64,000 nucleotides of DNA from Tachypleus tridentatus (GCF_004210375.1 NC_134833.1:145382127-145446126); one strand, 5' to 3'; positions 45,801 through 58,471 are shown, numbered from the stretch's first letter. The notes: a model not told the origin generated them from the letters alone. Translations and numbers: made by a program.

Positions 45801-46828
45801 ACAGCTAGAGATTACTACAGAAGCCAATATTTTGAATTTGTGAAAACAGCCATAGAACATCTGACCACTAGATTCAATGCGGAAAGCAATGACTTTAGGC
45901 AATATTATGGCACTTGAGAACATGATCACATGTGGCAAGATTGAGAACTCGGTTATAAACTTCTGTCCAGTTTCGGTTGCTTATGTTCAATGGGACAACA
46001 AAACTAGTATCTCTGATAGGTGCGAAGGATGCTTACTGTAAAATGCATGAAATAAGCCAGCAGATGTTTAGTGAAGTGTTTCTTCTCATGAAAATTTTGC
46101 TTGTATATCCAGTATCCAGCTGCGAATGTGAACGCAGCTTTTCTTCATTAAGACGGTTGAAAACGTGGTTAAGGTCAACTATGTCTCAGTGCCGCCTCAA
46201 CCATGTGGTAGTTTGTCACACTCAAAAAATGAGGTCGACAAGATAAATATAGAAGAGCTTATGAAAAAATTCATAAACAGATCATCACAAAGGAGGTCAA
46301 CGTTTGGAAACATGAGGACTAAATGAATCCTACAACAATGAAAAGTATGAAAAATCATGTGCTACATTGCATTGATGTGTAAGTTTCAAGAGTTCGCAAA
46401 GACATTTTAATTATTTTTATCAAACAACATGAACAGTTTTTCAGTAGATGTAAACTTATCTAGGTTAATTACTAATTTTATTAATATTTGAAAACGTAAT
46501 TCATGCAATGAAAGTTATTAGTAACCTGGCCAAGTATAATGGCCATCTTTTATACTGTGCAGTGTGCAGGAATAAATTAATGTGGCAGTTGATTTGTGAC
46601 ACATTTGTCTTTATTCTATTAACATTTTAAAAACTGTTCACAACACTTCACTTATACAAACCTACATGGAAACCTTGAAGTATTGTGGCAACAAGATTAC
46701 TCTGTGACTGCATGTTTACAGCTTTCAGGTTCACGTAATCAGAGATTACCAATTTGCAAATTGAACAGTCCACGCAAGTGGTTGCAAAAATCATCCACCC
46801 CATCGGGTGTCACTAATCTACGGCCCTG
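42875..46828 (+). mobile_element. hAT element G3, fullest copy, 3,954 bp
   Basis: Termini are CAGGGGCGTAGATC at 42,875 and, inverted at 46,828, CAGGGCCGTAGATT. The right target duplication is CCTATGGA (46,829-46,836). On the left only TGGA (42,871-42,874) is left, because flanking bases were lost. About 1.2 kb of noncoding 5' sequence precedes the transposase. Near 43,508 a C-tract followed by CTACGCTCCC resembles an inverted terminus, so a small nested element (42,875 to about 43,525) is possible. Confidence 0.82.
44117..46246 (+). pseudogene. ZMYM1-like hAT transposase, broken
   Basis: Starts MTSKGLKLSDIRQFCKPVTG. After FQGK there is a stop (TGA 44,456-44,458), then FEFPWLHFDN and VICFHCAK, a TTF-type zinc-finger-like segment. 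The DUF4371-type core follows at 44,890-45,213: KKTTFTSPQAQNKIMEMFNH, ALMVHGTQGVTGAEQ, RYVDENLDVHE. A deletion at about 45,210 spoils the YDGAANM motif that G1 keeps. Next come FFHCGAHKASL (near 45,290) and VHELGVLLQRSGKYKTIFEN. The C-terminal dimerisation domain at 45,977-46,246 reads SSCECERSFSSLRRLKTWL then MSQCRLNHVVVC. At least four frameshifts or stops. The stop after FQGK is shared with G2, so it was dead before duplication. Confidence 0.85.
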
Positions 46829-46962
46829 CCTATGGATACAGTCATCTCTGGATCTTCACTGCCTATGGATACAGTCATCTCTGGATCTTCACTGCTTATG
46901 AATACAGTCATCTCTGGATCTTTACTGCCTATGGATACAGTCATCTCTGGATCTTCAGAGTC
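46829..46962 (+). repeat. 33-bp minisatellite beside hAT G3, four units
   Basis: Four units of TATGGATACAGTCATCTCTG + GATCTTCACTGCC, same as beside G1 but with a T for C variant. Confidence 0.9.
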
Positions 46963-47527
46963 AGTACACTTTTGTTAATCTTTTATCGACACTCTTTTAA
47001 TATTTAGTGGATAAGTTAATTAAATACAGAAACTAATACGGAAAGTTATTGAACAAGTGCTAAAAGACAATATAGTTATTTTAGTACACAAATAAGGGAA
47101 AACTGCTGTCTGCAGTGCCGAGTATGGAAGAGTCTTAAACAACAAGAAAGTGTTAAACCCACTTTAGATAACTTATACCAAGGATAAAGGCCGAACTTAC
47201 ACCCTGAACTGCTTTCGAGATAGACCGTAATTTTGACTTGTAGCACGTAACTGTATGACTAAGCATCAGGAATGCATTTCTTGTGCTTTCTAGACTTTGC
47301 TTGACAGGTCATACATAGCTCAAAGGTGCTTGATCGATGTTAACAGGTGTCCTAGACACGCGCTTCCAAAGCTATTGTCGTAATATTTCTGTGTTTATTT
47401 AGTAATTGTTAATTTGGTTTGTTACTTAATGAATTTACATACAAAATAAAATTTAATTTGTTATGTTTGTCTTCAGTACCACATCCTTCAGCCTAGATAG
47501 GAAGTTATTTCCTTGTTTGCCTATTTT
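46963..47527. other. Flank J3 and duplication junction
   Basis: Matches 5,113-5,640. It ends in TTTTATTTATATTTTATTG, where the sequence jumps to the block that begins at 21,765. The short AT-rich overlap looks like a microhomology joint. Confidence 0.6.
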
Positions 47528-47889
47528 ATTTATATTTTATTGACCATATACTAGTAAAGTTTTTAATGTATGATTCTAAACAAATATTCACATTTATCAC
47601 GAAACAAGTACCACACAGAGGCCACTAACTATACTTACAGTTTCTGAGATAATGTGTTGATGATGTATGTGTAATTAATTTGTTAAAATAACTCAAAACT
47701 TACAATTTATAACAAAAGTTATATTTTAATATTAGTAAACTACTCATCCTGTTTCACAATAAAATGGTATAAAAATATTAATTCCAATACAGTTATTAAA
47801 TTGCCAGTAGTTCACACATTAACAAAAGATTGTGTATCAAAGCTATATTTCACATACTAGCCTATACATATAATCGTAACTGTGTGGTG

Positions 47890-48065
47890 GGATTGTTTGT
47901 TTGTTTTTCGAATTTCACTCAAAAGTACTCGAGGGCTATCTGTGCTAGCCGTCCCTAATTTAGCAGTGTAAAACTAGAGGGAAGGCAGCTTGTCATCACC
48001 ACCCATCGCCAACTCTTGGGCTACTCTTTTACCAACGAATAGTGAGATTGACCGTCACATTATAA
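47890..48065 (-). mobile_element. Truncated SINE
   Basis: Direct paralogue of 22,125-22,290. Confidence 0.78.
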
Positions 48066-48739
48066 CGAACTTGTTTGTAACTACGTTAATTACGACGTCA
48101 GCTCTGTTTTTTTTTTAAACCAACATCATCACAACCAATTGGTATTATTGACACGATTTAGTTGTAAGTATTTAATTGAAAATAAAGTCATCGTTATTTC
48201 ACTAATTTGTTATTACGTCCACTATGGTAAAATAAACAAACTTGTCAGGTGCATGACGTCACGTGCATAACTTTTATAACGGTCTCGTACACGTTACTCT
48301 GACACCTATATATAGATTCAAGCCAGTCACAGTGACATCTGTAACATAAAAATAGTCACACCAGTCACAATGACACCTGTAATAGTTTCTCAACAGTCAT
48401 TTTAACACCCAAATTGTCTCACGTCGGTTATACTAACATAATATAATGAACCTTAGTTACACGGATGCTCATAATAGTCTCACATTATTCACCTTGATTC
48501 TAATTTGAACACTAAACAGTGGTTAGGGTTACTCTTATAGTTTTATTAATTTCGAAGTGGTTACGTTATAAATAATATTAAACACATCCTTATTGATTCC
48601 GAAATCATCTTTTACCTCTGAATTATTTTTAACATTTGTTATTTCTTTGCTGTAAATTTACCATACCAAGCAAAGTACAACCAGAAACTTTTAAATTTTC
48701 TACCACGAGTACATCATGTGTTATTAACAGGCTGTTTGT
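48066..48739. other. Noncoding with CRE/E-box composite
   Basis: Paralogue of 22,291-22,999. TGACGTCA at 48,254-48,261 overlaps CACGTG at 48,260-48,265. Degenerate tandem words follow. Confidence 0.45.
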
Positions 48740-49000
48740 TTTCTGAATTTCTTACAAAGCTGTCTCCTGTAGTCTGTTTATGAAGAGATAGACTAAAGGG
48801 AAGGCAACCACTCAACAATCACTAATCGTCAGTTCCTGGATTGCTCTTATTCCACAGCAAAAAGGGATTGACCGTCACATTATATAGCGCCTTCACAGTA
48901 GAAGTGGTAAACATGTATGACGATAGGTGTCGATCCAGTGATGTGCAAACTTCGAGACAAGCACCTTAATCACTAGGTCGTGTAGGCGTCAGTAATAAAT
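48740..49000 (-). mobile_element. Diverged SINE
   Basis: Direct paralogue of 23,000-23,260. Confidence 0.65.
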
Positions 49001-49801
49001 AAACATTTCCAGTAGAAAACGTGGATTTTTGATTGCATGAAAAACGTTTAGCTTAGCATTTTGTGTCTTAGATTTGTTTGATGAAAAAAGGACATAAACA
49101 GAGACTTGTTTTAATAAAATAAATATTATAATCAAACCATACAATTAAATTGATTTCTCCTAACAAAGAAAATCAAAAATATTTTATGTTTTAAGAATTT
49201 TTTATGTTTTACTGGGTGTAGAATCTGTAACAAGTAAATACAGTAAAATTTATCTCTACAAAACAAGTTAAATCACTCAAAGTAAGAGATGTCCGATTGT
49301 TTAGATGATATTCAATTTAAACAGGGTCCAATTTGACTACCAAATTAATTTATCTCGTCAGTAGATGAGAGTTTGAAACATGATCAAGCATGAAACATAT
49401 GAATAACATTAAATGTTGAACATTTTTTGATGGCTGAGTAAAAGTCAGTTGCCAACTTGAAGGAATTAATATGCATAAGAATAACTGTTACAGAAGATTG
49501 AGATTAAAAAACCAGTTTTCTTATAAATACAGTGGATGATAAAACCAGTCAAACTAATGATCAAAACTGGGTTAAAAATTTCTATGTCAACTGACATAAG
49601 CAATTTACTAAATTAGCATGTTAGATAGGATTATGCATGCTTTATTTTTCGCTGAGTTGTAAGCGTGTCATGAATGGTTGGTAATATTCTAAAATACCTC
49701 TGACAAAATACTCAAATCTATTTATTTATTTGTCAAGTTGTTTAATTATGTCTCAAATATGATTTTCAGAAGTTGTATCATAATCAAATCCTTAAAGAAT
49801 A
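49001..49801. other. Noncoding
   Basis: Direct paralogue of 23,261-24,061; no gene seen. Confidence 0.45.
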
Positions 49802-49985
49802 ATGGGGGTGTTATAATGTGACGGTCAATCCCAGTTTTCGTTGGTAAAAGAGTAGTTCAAGAGTTGGCGGTGGGTCGTGATGACTAGCTGCCTTCCCTCT
49901 AGTCTTACACTGCTAAATTAGGGACGGCTAGAACAGATAGCCCTCGAGTAGCTTTGTGCGAAATTCAAAAAAACAAAAAACAAAC
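49802..49985 (+). mobile_element. Headless SINE
   Basis: Direct paralogue of 24,062-24,235. Confidence 0.82.
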
Positions 49986-51439
49986 AAACATTTATTTGTC
50001 AAGTTGTTTAATTATATCAATACTCAAATCCGTAAAGAATTTTCTAAACTAAATCCGACAGTTTCTATGTGATAGTACTGATATCATGTCCAGAGTAACT
50101 TTCACATGGAATATTGTAAATATTCCACCGGCTTATAATACTTTAAAGGGTAATCATCACCAGTTCAGTAGATGTTACAATGTTCCTCAAACCAGTCCAT
50201 AGCAACTTTTATGTGAAATTCTTTAATACTCTTGGAATGATAAATACAAGATTTATCACATGAACTGGTAACGTTTTTAGAGCTAAATTTGATTTTATCA
50301 TCCACTATGTTTCTTATTACTTTTTAGTTGTTTCCAGATCTGATAATATTTTATACTTTATGTTTTAACTTTCACTCAGTATCATACTTCTCTTTTTTAA
50401 TATCAAATATCATTACATATAAAAATAGTTTTATTATAAAAAGAACATTGCTTGAGACTATACTTAAGTTTGAAGTTTTGGACGGTACTGTTTCTGATAA
50501 GTCAGTTGTTTGGAATTAATAGATCTTCGTCTCTTTGTGTCAAGAAAGTTAATTAATTATAAGTTCTGTTGAGAAGCTCCTTTTGTTTCAAATGTGGCTA
50601 TTATACTGATGTCATTTATCTTACCAGATGTGATCACTGTTACAGTCGCTTGATACAGACTTACCAGTCGCTCGTACATTACTTGGCAGTAAAAGATAGT
50701 TATATTTCTCAAATCTGAGGTCAAAGACAGATCTAAACATTTCTTTGAAACGATGGACTTTCACACAGTTTTTAATAAATCAGGAGAAAGTGGAAACATG
50801 AATTTACATTATTCATTTTGCATTAGATAGCGCTTGAGTTTCTTGATAATGGAATATTAGCCATTCCTTTGTGCAACAACATTTGCAAACAGATAACTGA
50901 AGATTAAGTGTTGGGGTCCAAAAACTCCCTGCAGCTGAGTAGACTTCAACTGTGAATTTTAAAAATCTCAACAGAAAAAGACATCGTGTTTTTTGTTTTT
51001 GTTTTTTCTTTCGAAAGGTGTGACTGTTTGTTCTAGAACGATACATACAATTATAGAAACTTTTATTCCAAACTATTCAAATAAGGGAAATTGTCAATTA
51101 CTGATTATTAAAGTATATAAGAAAGTTTAATCAAGAAACTTTACATTGAAAAAACTCTAAATTACGAAACAGAAGGTTAACGTTTTAGGTATAGAGTAGA
51201 AGTGTGTAACGAAATGCAGAATTTTGATAGCAAATATAAAGTAAAACGTTACAAAATAGTAACTTTGATTGAAAAAGATATATGAAGGTAACAAAACACT
51301 TAATACAGTCCAAATGTGATCAATCTAGGATGCAAACATGTAACAAAAAGTCAACATTTGATTATTTAATAAGATGCAATCATACTATAACTAAAAATGT
51401 TACTTTCACAAATGCCCTCTCCCCAATCACCCCAGAAGA
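49986..51439. other. Noncoding; 87-bp array reduced
   Basis: Paralogue of 24,236-26,049. About 380 bp, including most of the 87-bp array, are missing near 50,645. No gene recognised. Confidence 0.45.
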
Positions 51440-51660
51440 TTTTGGTTTGTTTGGAATTTCGCGCAAAGCTACTTGAGGGTTATCTGCGTCAGCCATCTCT
51501 AATTTGGCAGTGTAAGAGTAGAGGGAAGGTAAGTAGTCATCACAACCCATCACCAACTCTTGGTCTACTCTTTTACCAACGAACAGTGGTTTTGACCTTC
51601 ACATTATAACGCCCCCACGGCTATGCCTTATCTTCCTGGCTATGCCGGCCCCTCCCAAAA
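51440..51660 (-). mobile_element. SINE, same family
   Basis: Direct paralogue of 26,050-26,282. Confidence 0.82.
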
Positions 51661-52516
51661 TGGAAAACAGGATAATAATAATTTCACCAAATGTCCAATA
51701 AAATAAATTGCTACATAAAGGTTCTGCGGCATCAGTTTTACCAGGTTGAACTTATAAATTCCAGTGATTACCCACGTTTTAAAATACAATTTAAAAGTAA
51801 AAATCAGGGTTGAGAAATTCAACACAAATAATACCAAACAATGAGTTTCACTCGTCAACACTCAAGATCTAAAGAATTTACAAATTTTAATTAAAAAGAT
51901 TGAAAAAATAATTTCGCGCGAAAGTGATATAGTCAAGATTAATATTGTTCAAAACTCTTTGATACTTTCATTACCAATATGTATTATAGAGTTTTGAAAC
52001 AAATCTCGACAATTCTAGAAATAATTTTATAAATGAAGTAGGAAAATATTGTAGAATATAACACTATTACATTTTATACAGATGGTTGTAATTCAAATGA
52101 ATTTTTTTTATAAAACTACACGAAACCTGTTTCATAAAATTATAAATATTTGGTGCAAAATTTTTTTCTAAAATAGATCTATCGAGTCTATTACATTTAT
52201 GCCTTTAATGAACCAATGGAAGTTTTATGAAACCTGGAGGAATTTCTTCTCTTTGTTTCCACTCACAAATAATTCTCTTTTTGTCATCTGTTTTTAATAG
52301 AACAAATAGATAAGTTCTTAGCATGTAGCTTAAGTTTATAGCTTTAAAATTCATCTGACTGTGATGAATGCTGGTTGGTGTCGAATCTGTCATCATACTG
52401 TTAATCATTGGAAATGTAGTTTACTGTTTCCTTTTACATCAACATCTGCCACTATTACATTTCATTAAAGAGTTGGGTAGCTTGCAGATCACCATTGGAA
52501 TTGTAGCCCCAGCAAC
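51661..52516. other. Noncoding
   Basis: Paralogue of 26,283-27,146. Confidence 0.45.
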
Positions 52517-53171
52517 ATGAATATTTATTATCTGAATCTACATGATTCACATTGGAACAGAAGTAAGTATAAGGCACTAGAAACCTATAATCATGAGTTT
52601 GTACACACGAAAAACCTAGTGTGGCGGTCTATGCAACAACATACACACACGTTGAAAATACACTCGGTATCTCTGTTGATACCATCTATGTATCATCAAA
52701 CTCGAATGGCGATGTGAAATATTATGAATTATGATCGCTTAAAATTAACAAATAATGCACAAGAAAATGACAATAAAATTCCTGAACTGGTAAACATACT
52801 TGAACCAGATTTTTGGAGTACTGATAAAGTTGTTGCGTTGGGAAGACGCATATGACAAATTGTATGAATTCAGTAAGTTCTTTCATCACGAAATCAGCAT
52901 TAATGATTTCTGTGACTATGTGAAAAATGTGCATCGAAATCACCATAATCATGAGATTTCAAGAACTGTACAAAAGGCTAAAAATATTATCAATAGTTAT
53001 ATTTTTAGTTCCGCAGAAGCAGAAAAAGGGTTTTTAATAATGAATATTATATATTCAGATGAAAGAAGCCGCCTTACAGTTGAAAATGTGGCAAACCTGA
53101 TGACAATTGATTTGATTGGCCTCCCAGTGGTTTCACAGAATCCCACTTTTCCAGTTCAAATCTGGCTATGA
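52517..53171 (+). pseudogene. hAT transposase C-terminal fragment E3, best copy
   Basis: After the shared frameshift near 52,840, one frame (52,800-53,171) reads LRWEDAYDKLYEFSKFFHHE, then SSAEAEKGFLIMNIIYSDER, SRLTVENVANLMTIDLIGLP and NPTFPVQIWL without a break. This is a complete hAT C-terminal dimerisation region. The N-terminal half of the transposase is absent. Confidence 0.8.
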
Positions 53172-54071
53172 AAATAAACACAGCTGATCACAACGGGTTC
53201 AAGCGTGGAAGGAATAAAAATTTTAATGATAATCGAGTTGCAATTTGGAAATATTTAAAGCGTGCTGAATAAATTAATTGAGTAAGATATTTTTGTTGTT
53301 ATTTTAATCACACAAACATGTGGTGTGTAACGCGACGTATAACCGGTTATTAGAATATTTGAATTCCATCACTGTTCTAAACTTTACTGAATCAAACCAA
53401 ACTGCGTCTCTAACCAATACGAAATAATGATAAAATAATGATAAAAAATAACCAAATAGACACTCATGAACTGACATTTAAAAGAGTAAATGTTTGATAT
53501 GTACATGAAGCTTCCTTTGTAATTGCAGATAAACGTAATTATCAATATTAACATCCAGGAAAGGAATAAATCGACAGATTCATAAAATAAAGATTTTAGA
53601 AATCTAGACTGCATATCCTTTTAAGGATCGTAAAATTTGATAACATAGTTACACGCTATAAATGTGAAAGTTTTCATTTTTGATTCTGCAGTTCAACAAA
53701 ACTAAAGTACCATCAAACAACTGAAGCTACACTGTATGTTGAAGAATGTTTACAAACTAATTGATGTTTAAAACTGGGATATTAGTTTTGGATCCAAAAA
53801 CATTTAATATAAAATAAACAAATACAGAAGTTACTCTCTTTTTTTAGAAACGTTAATGGCATATCTACATGTTTTTATGACGTTGAGCTTTGAAAAACAC
53901 GTCTATCAAGGTTCTATTTACGAATAAGAGTGTTTCAGATCAGATTCAACTAAATTAGTGAACTTGGGTATCGATAGCTTCTAAAGTAGCTGTAATAATA
54001 AAGTATTGGTATGATAAATTTACATTTACGATATGTAAGATGTGAGTTTATTTATATTTTTTATAAATTTT
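53172..54071. other. Noncoding flank
   Basis: Paralogue of 27,801-28,690 and mirror of 9,227-10,094. Confidence 0.5.
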
Positions 54072-54333
54072 TCATAACGAATTCCATAAAATGATTATTA
54101 AATGCTCTCAGTATCCATACTCTCATGATTTCTTCCACAACTTTTCTAGTTGATTTGGTTTGTATCTCTATTCAGTTGTTTCTTCCTGCACGTTTTAAGA
54201 TGACATTGATATAACAGCCTTTACACAAACCCTTACATGAAATATGCTCATTATTTGACATGAGATTTTCTTCACAAACTATGCATTTAACATTTTCCAT
54301 ATCCACACACAAACTACTAAAACAATATACCAT
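54072..54333 (-). pseudogene. Small Cys-rich ORF, interrupted copy
   Basis: Reads MVYCFSSLCVDMENVKCIVC, then TGA at 54,172-54,174 (same place as in the copy at 8,955), then IEIQTKSTRKVVEEIMRVW. Confidence 0.5.
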
Positions 54334-54503
54334 TTTATTCTTCCTAATTTAATAGCATCTTCTAAAGTACTTCTGAGACACGTAAATTCAGTATTGTTGA
54401 CAGTCAATGGTTAAGTACTAGCAGGTTACAATTGAGGGTCTATAATATTTCGTGATTCGAACGTTTCCTAAACCTCAGAGATAAATGTCTACTTACTTTA
54501 GTG

Positions 54504-55690
54504 CAGTGGTTCCTAACCTTGTTAGAGGTACTGAACCCCAGAAGTTTCACTAAACCCTTCGTAATTTGAAAAATAAAATATGATTTTTTCAAATTCAAAA
54601 CATAAGTAAATATTTTACTAGTGCACAAAATGAGCCATGCTTCAGTTGCACACAATATGACTTTGTTCAAAGAACAAAACCAACAAAACATGAATTTCAC
54701 ACAAAAACAAAAACATAACTCAATGAATATTTACTGCAAATCAATGTGACTTTTGCTGTTGCCTCTCAGAGACAAGTTCAGAAATGAGCGGCTTCACCTT
54801 GGCAAGTGCCACTCTCATATCATATTCGCAACAAAGTATGTTCCTTTTCTTGGTATTTATGTCTACCATCCTCGAAAAGGATTGCTCGCAAAGATACGTT
54901 GTAACAAACGGTATGATTATCTCAAGGGCTTTCTAAGCAATAAGAGGGTACGCTACGATTTGGTGACACCAGAACGTTGGGAGCGTTGTTGTTCTAAAAA
55001 GTTGTTGTTGAACCTGGCTCTGCTGAAGTTCAACGATTTCGTCGAGGTATTCATCATTGACATCTGCTGTCGCTTTCTCACACATGCTGGATATGACTCT
55101 CTGGTGAGGAAGTATCCGTCGAGAGACTTTGCGAGCTCATCTAAGTGCATGGCAATTGCTTGCTTCAGTTCCCCGAGTACAGAAATGTCTCCGATTTCAG
55201 ACATATCTTCGATCTCACTTACACAGTCGTCCAGCAGGGGAGAGTTTGCAAAGTTATCATTCTCTGTTCGTCGTTTCTATAAAGGTAGCTTTTTAAAAGC
55301 CTTTAGGTGTTCTACCGCTTCGATGATGTTGACACCACCGCCCCGCATCTGTTGATTGAGATGACTGAAAGCATTTAAGATATCGGTCATGTACGCCAAA
55401 ATTAGAGTGTATTCAGATTTTCGAAGCAATCTACATGATAATGTTGGTGCTCTCGCAAAAACAGGGCTAATTCCACACGCATGGCTAAACCGCGATTCAG
55501 TACCTTTCCCTGGGATAACCACCGATTTTTAGAATGGTACAGAAGTACCTCAAATTCAGAACCCATTTTATTACATAGCTCTTTGAAGATGCGGTGCTTC
55601 AGGGCACTATTTCGCTCAAGATTGAAAGTTTAGGAAAAAATAAAAACTGATGCAGGATTACTACAGTCACAAGTCGACTACTAAGCGCAC
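54504..55690 (-). pseudogene. hAT transposase fragment C3
   Basis: Minus-strand counterpart of C1 and C2. The right terminus is CAGTGGTTCCTAACC at 54,504-54,518. Readable: SEIGDISVLGELKQAIAMHL, LDELAKSLDGYF, ILAYMTDILNAFSHLNQQMR. Frameshifts and stops throughout; the N-terminal half is missing, as in the others. Confidence 0.8.
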
Positions 55691-55767
55691 GAAGTTTTCT
55701 GCAGCACAGATATTAAAACCAAGTGATGTGACGTGATCAGCCGCAGCCAATGATGGCCAAGTGGGCA

Positions 55768-56048
55768 GGCCCAGCATGGCCTAGCGTGTTAAGGCGTGCG
55801 ACTCGTAATCTGATGTCGAGGGTTCGCATCCCGGTCGCGCCAAACATGCTCGCCCTCCCAGCCGTGGGGCGTTATAATGTGACGGTCAATCCCACTATTC
55901 GTTGGTAAAAGAGTAGCCCAAGAGTTGGCGGTGGGTGGTGATGACTTGTTGCCTTCCCTCTAGTCATACACTGCTAAATTAGGGACGGCTAGCACAGATA
56001 GCCCTCGAGTAGCTTTGTGCGAAATTCCAAAACAAACAAACAAACAAA
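55768..56048 (+). mobile_element. Full-length tRNA-derived SINE, 281 bp
   Basis: Best reference copy. tRNA-like head with A-box-like TGGCCTAGCGTGTTAAGG and B box GGTTCGCATCC, body, and (CAAA)n tail. Flanked by the 11-bp target duplication CCAAGTGGGCA (55,757-55,767 and 56,049-56,059). It is the uninterrupted equivalent of the SINE split at 30,598/33,263. Confidence 0.94.
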
Positions 56049-56059
56049 CCAAGTGGGCA

Positions 56060-56636
56060 TGGCGTCACGAATCATACAAGGGAAATGAACGGAATGGACA
56101 CACACACAGTGTGCGTGTTTTGACCTTCGCCGAACACCTGAGACTGACTCAACGAACTCCACTGCTTTAGTGAATTAAAGATATTTTCATTATCACTATA
56201 TTTATAGTTTCAAGTACATGTATGTTGGTAGAGTCTTACTCTTGTTCTAAACTAGAATTACACAATTTGTGCCATTCAATTTTATATATCACACAAATTT
56301 GTCCAATGTGTAATTGTCCCTCGGTTAAGTGAGTAACTTTTTGGACTTACAACACTTAAGTCCGGTATTATATTTTCTACAACAAAAAATACAGCTCTAA
56401 ATAATGTGAGCTTGCACTTTATGTCCAGTAATTATGTTTAAAATTACAAACATACAAGATAATGTACTTAGTAATTAACCTAAACAAATACGAAAAATCA
56501 CTAAACACAAAAGCTAGGTAGAACTAGCTAATAAACTTGAAAAATGGAATCAACCCAGACAAAGATATAAAAGGATATGCCACTTCACCGAATACTGAAC
56601 ACTTCAGAAAGAAAATAATTCATTTATATCAGGTTA
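56060..56636. other. Flank between SINE and mariner A4
   Basis: Paralogue of 33,356-33,924; noncoding. Confidence 0.5.
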
Positions 56637-57692
56637 TCCCATTAGTAATGTCCCAAAATTAAATACAGAAGAATAATTCTGTCTTTTTAAAAGGTTGTAA
56701 TGACTACAATATATACTAAGAGGTCTTTACACCTGTTCAGACAAATGAAAGAAACTAAATCAGCTCCACTTTTTAAGATCATCAATAAAATAAACTCTTA
56801 TGAAGATGGATGTGTCTACAGCTTAAGTGATGCACCACGTTCAGGTCGTCCTGTTGAGTTTATTTCCTGATTTTCTGCTGGTGCACTTGATGAAGATTTT
56901 GCTGTTACAGTTGGAGAACTAGCACAGAAGCTTAATTCAACCAATTCAACAGTTCACCGTCATCTACAACAGCTTGGAAAGGTGTCAACTCTTGAAACGT
57001 AGGTTCCCCATGATTTGACAGAAGGCAACCTTAGAACAAGAGTGGGCATTTGTACCTATCTGTCTTCTCGTGAACGTAATTCAACGTTTTTGGACATGTT
57101 AGTGACTGGAGGTAAAAAAATTGATATTTTATAGCAGTTTTTAAGTGCCGCAGATAATGGATCAGTGCAGGTAAATTGGCTAAAGCACAGCCCAAGATGG
57201 ACTTAGACCCTAGGAAAGTCTTGTTAAGCATTTGGTGGGATATCGTTGGTGTGATCTACTTTGAGTTGGTGCCACTCAATCTAAGGATTACTTCAGACTT
57301 CTATTGTCAAAACAGTTCGTGCGCTTGAATGTTGCACTGAAAGATAAGATGCCTGCTTTTGTCAATCTTAAAGGTGTTGTGTTACACCAGGATTGCCCCA
57401 TCACATCTTGAAAGGTGGTTAAAACTTCCATCATTCCCCTTATTCTTGTGATTATGACAAGTTTGCAGCACTATCTTGATGGAAAAGATGAACACATGAA
57501 GATCTCAAAACTACCCTCTCTCATTCTTTTCCTCCAAACCCCAACAATTTTATGGAAATTCAGAAGTGAATCGTTGGGAGTAATTAATAATAATGGAACA
57601 TACATTATTAATTAAATAACATTAAAAGTGTTTGAAATCCTTTCTCCTTTACTGAATCTAAAATCAGACATTATTTAAGTGATGACTGATAT
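56637..57692 (+). mobile_element. mariner copy A4, most decayed
   Basis: Same element, with further internal losses. The first Asp is Gly (ACTGGAGGTAAA). The second Asp motif survives only as LHQD before a deletion near 57,394, and the third-Asp region is reduced. Both termini are still present. Confidence 0.84.
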
Positions 57693-58349
57693 TAGGAACT
57701 CACCTACTTTGTGTATAGCTATCTCGGAATTTCATTAGAATCATTATAGTTTTAAATCAGGCAACCTTAAAATATTTCTTTTATGAATAATTTACAATAT
57801 TTTATGAATACAAAATTTAGGTCCCAATGTTTTGTCAGTTTCAATCCTTTTTGTTTTTCTTTTTAAGTTCAGTAGCGAGTTCTACTTGTCGACTGAGCTA
57901 ATATTTGGTTTTTTCTTGTATATGTTTGTTAACTATTTTTGTAAGATGGTATACGAGGATTAGTTGGTTGTAAAATGTATTTAATAGATTCCAGACTTTA
58001 AGATAGTATTATAATAAACATAATGGTCAAAGCTCAGGTATACGATTTCGCTCTATAAGTTAATAGAAAGTGTATCTTTTTTATAAAAGAGCGATTACGG
58101 TAAGTAAGACAATATATGTACCTTTTCATGACATGTGGATCAGAAAATCTAGATGAGTTTTGTATTAATTTAAAACTAGTGTCCGTGCCATCCTTACGTA
58201 GCGCAATCAACGATAATTATAATACTGTTTAGAGAATATTCCCAATAAGCACATAGTAAGGAACCTATGTATAGGGAAAGAGGCCGGCAATCAACTTTAC
58301 ATCCCTCTATCAAGCAATGCATACGGACTGTTCTATCTACGGCATGTGA
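57693..58349. other. Upstream flank of B4
   Basis: Paralogue of the other B upstream flanks. Confidence 0.5.
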
Positions 58350-58402
58350 GCATGCGCAATTTCAGAGCTCTCAGAATTTATCAAAGACGAGTTGTATAAA
58401 TA
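58350..58402 (+). promoter_or_regulatory. B4 core promoter: NRF1-like motif and TATA box
   Basis: GCATGCGCA at 58,350-58,358 and TATAAATA at 58,395-58,402, 70 bp before the ATG. Confidence 0.58.
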
Positions 58403-58471
58403 CCAGCAGATGAGAAGAAGGAGGGTTTTATGGTTTTAGTTATTCTATACGTATTTTAGAATTGCGAGGTG

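Larger units (their letters stand above)
21765..47525. repeat. Direct segmental duplication, copy 1 (about 25.8 kb)
   Basis: Order: SINEs, hAT E2, Cys-rich ORF, hAT C2, SINE, mariner A3, gene B3, noncoding block H, hAT G3, flank J. The same order restarts at about 47,528. Copy 1 alone has the hAT at 30,599-33,254, the 87-bp array at 25,010 and the 3.2-kb 47-bp array. Confidence 0.85.

Noticed and set aside
46807-47007. Repetitive ORF with YGYSHLWIFTA units
   Set aside because: Produced by the 33-bp minisatellite; the same DNA beside G1 reads in another frame.
55768-55850. Genuine tRNA gene at the SINE head
   Set aside because: A and B boxes are present, but the acceptor and anticodon stems do not pair convincingly, and it is followed by the SINE body and target duplication.
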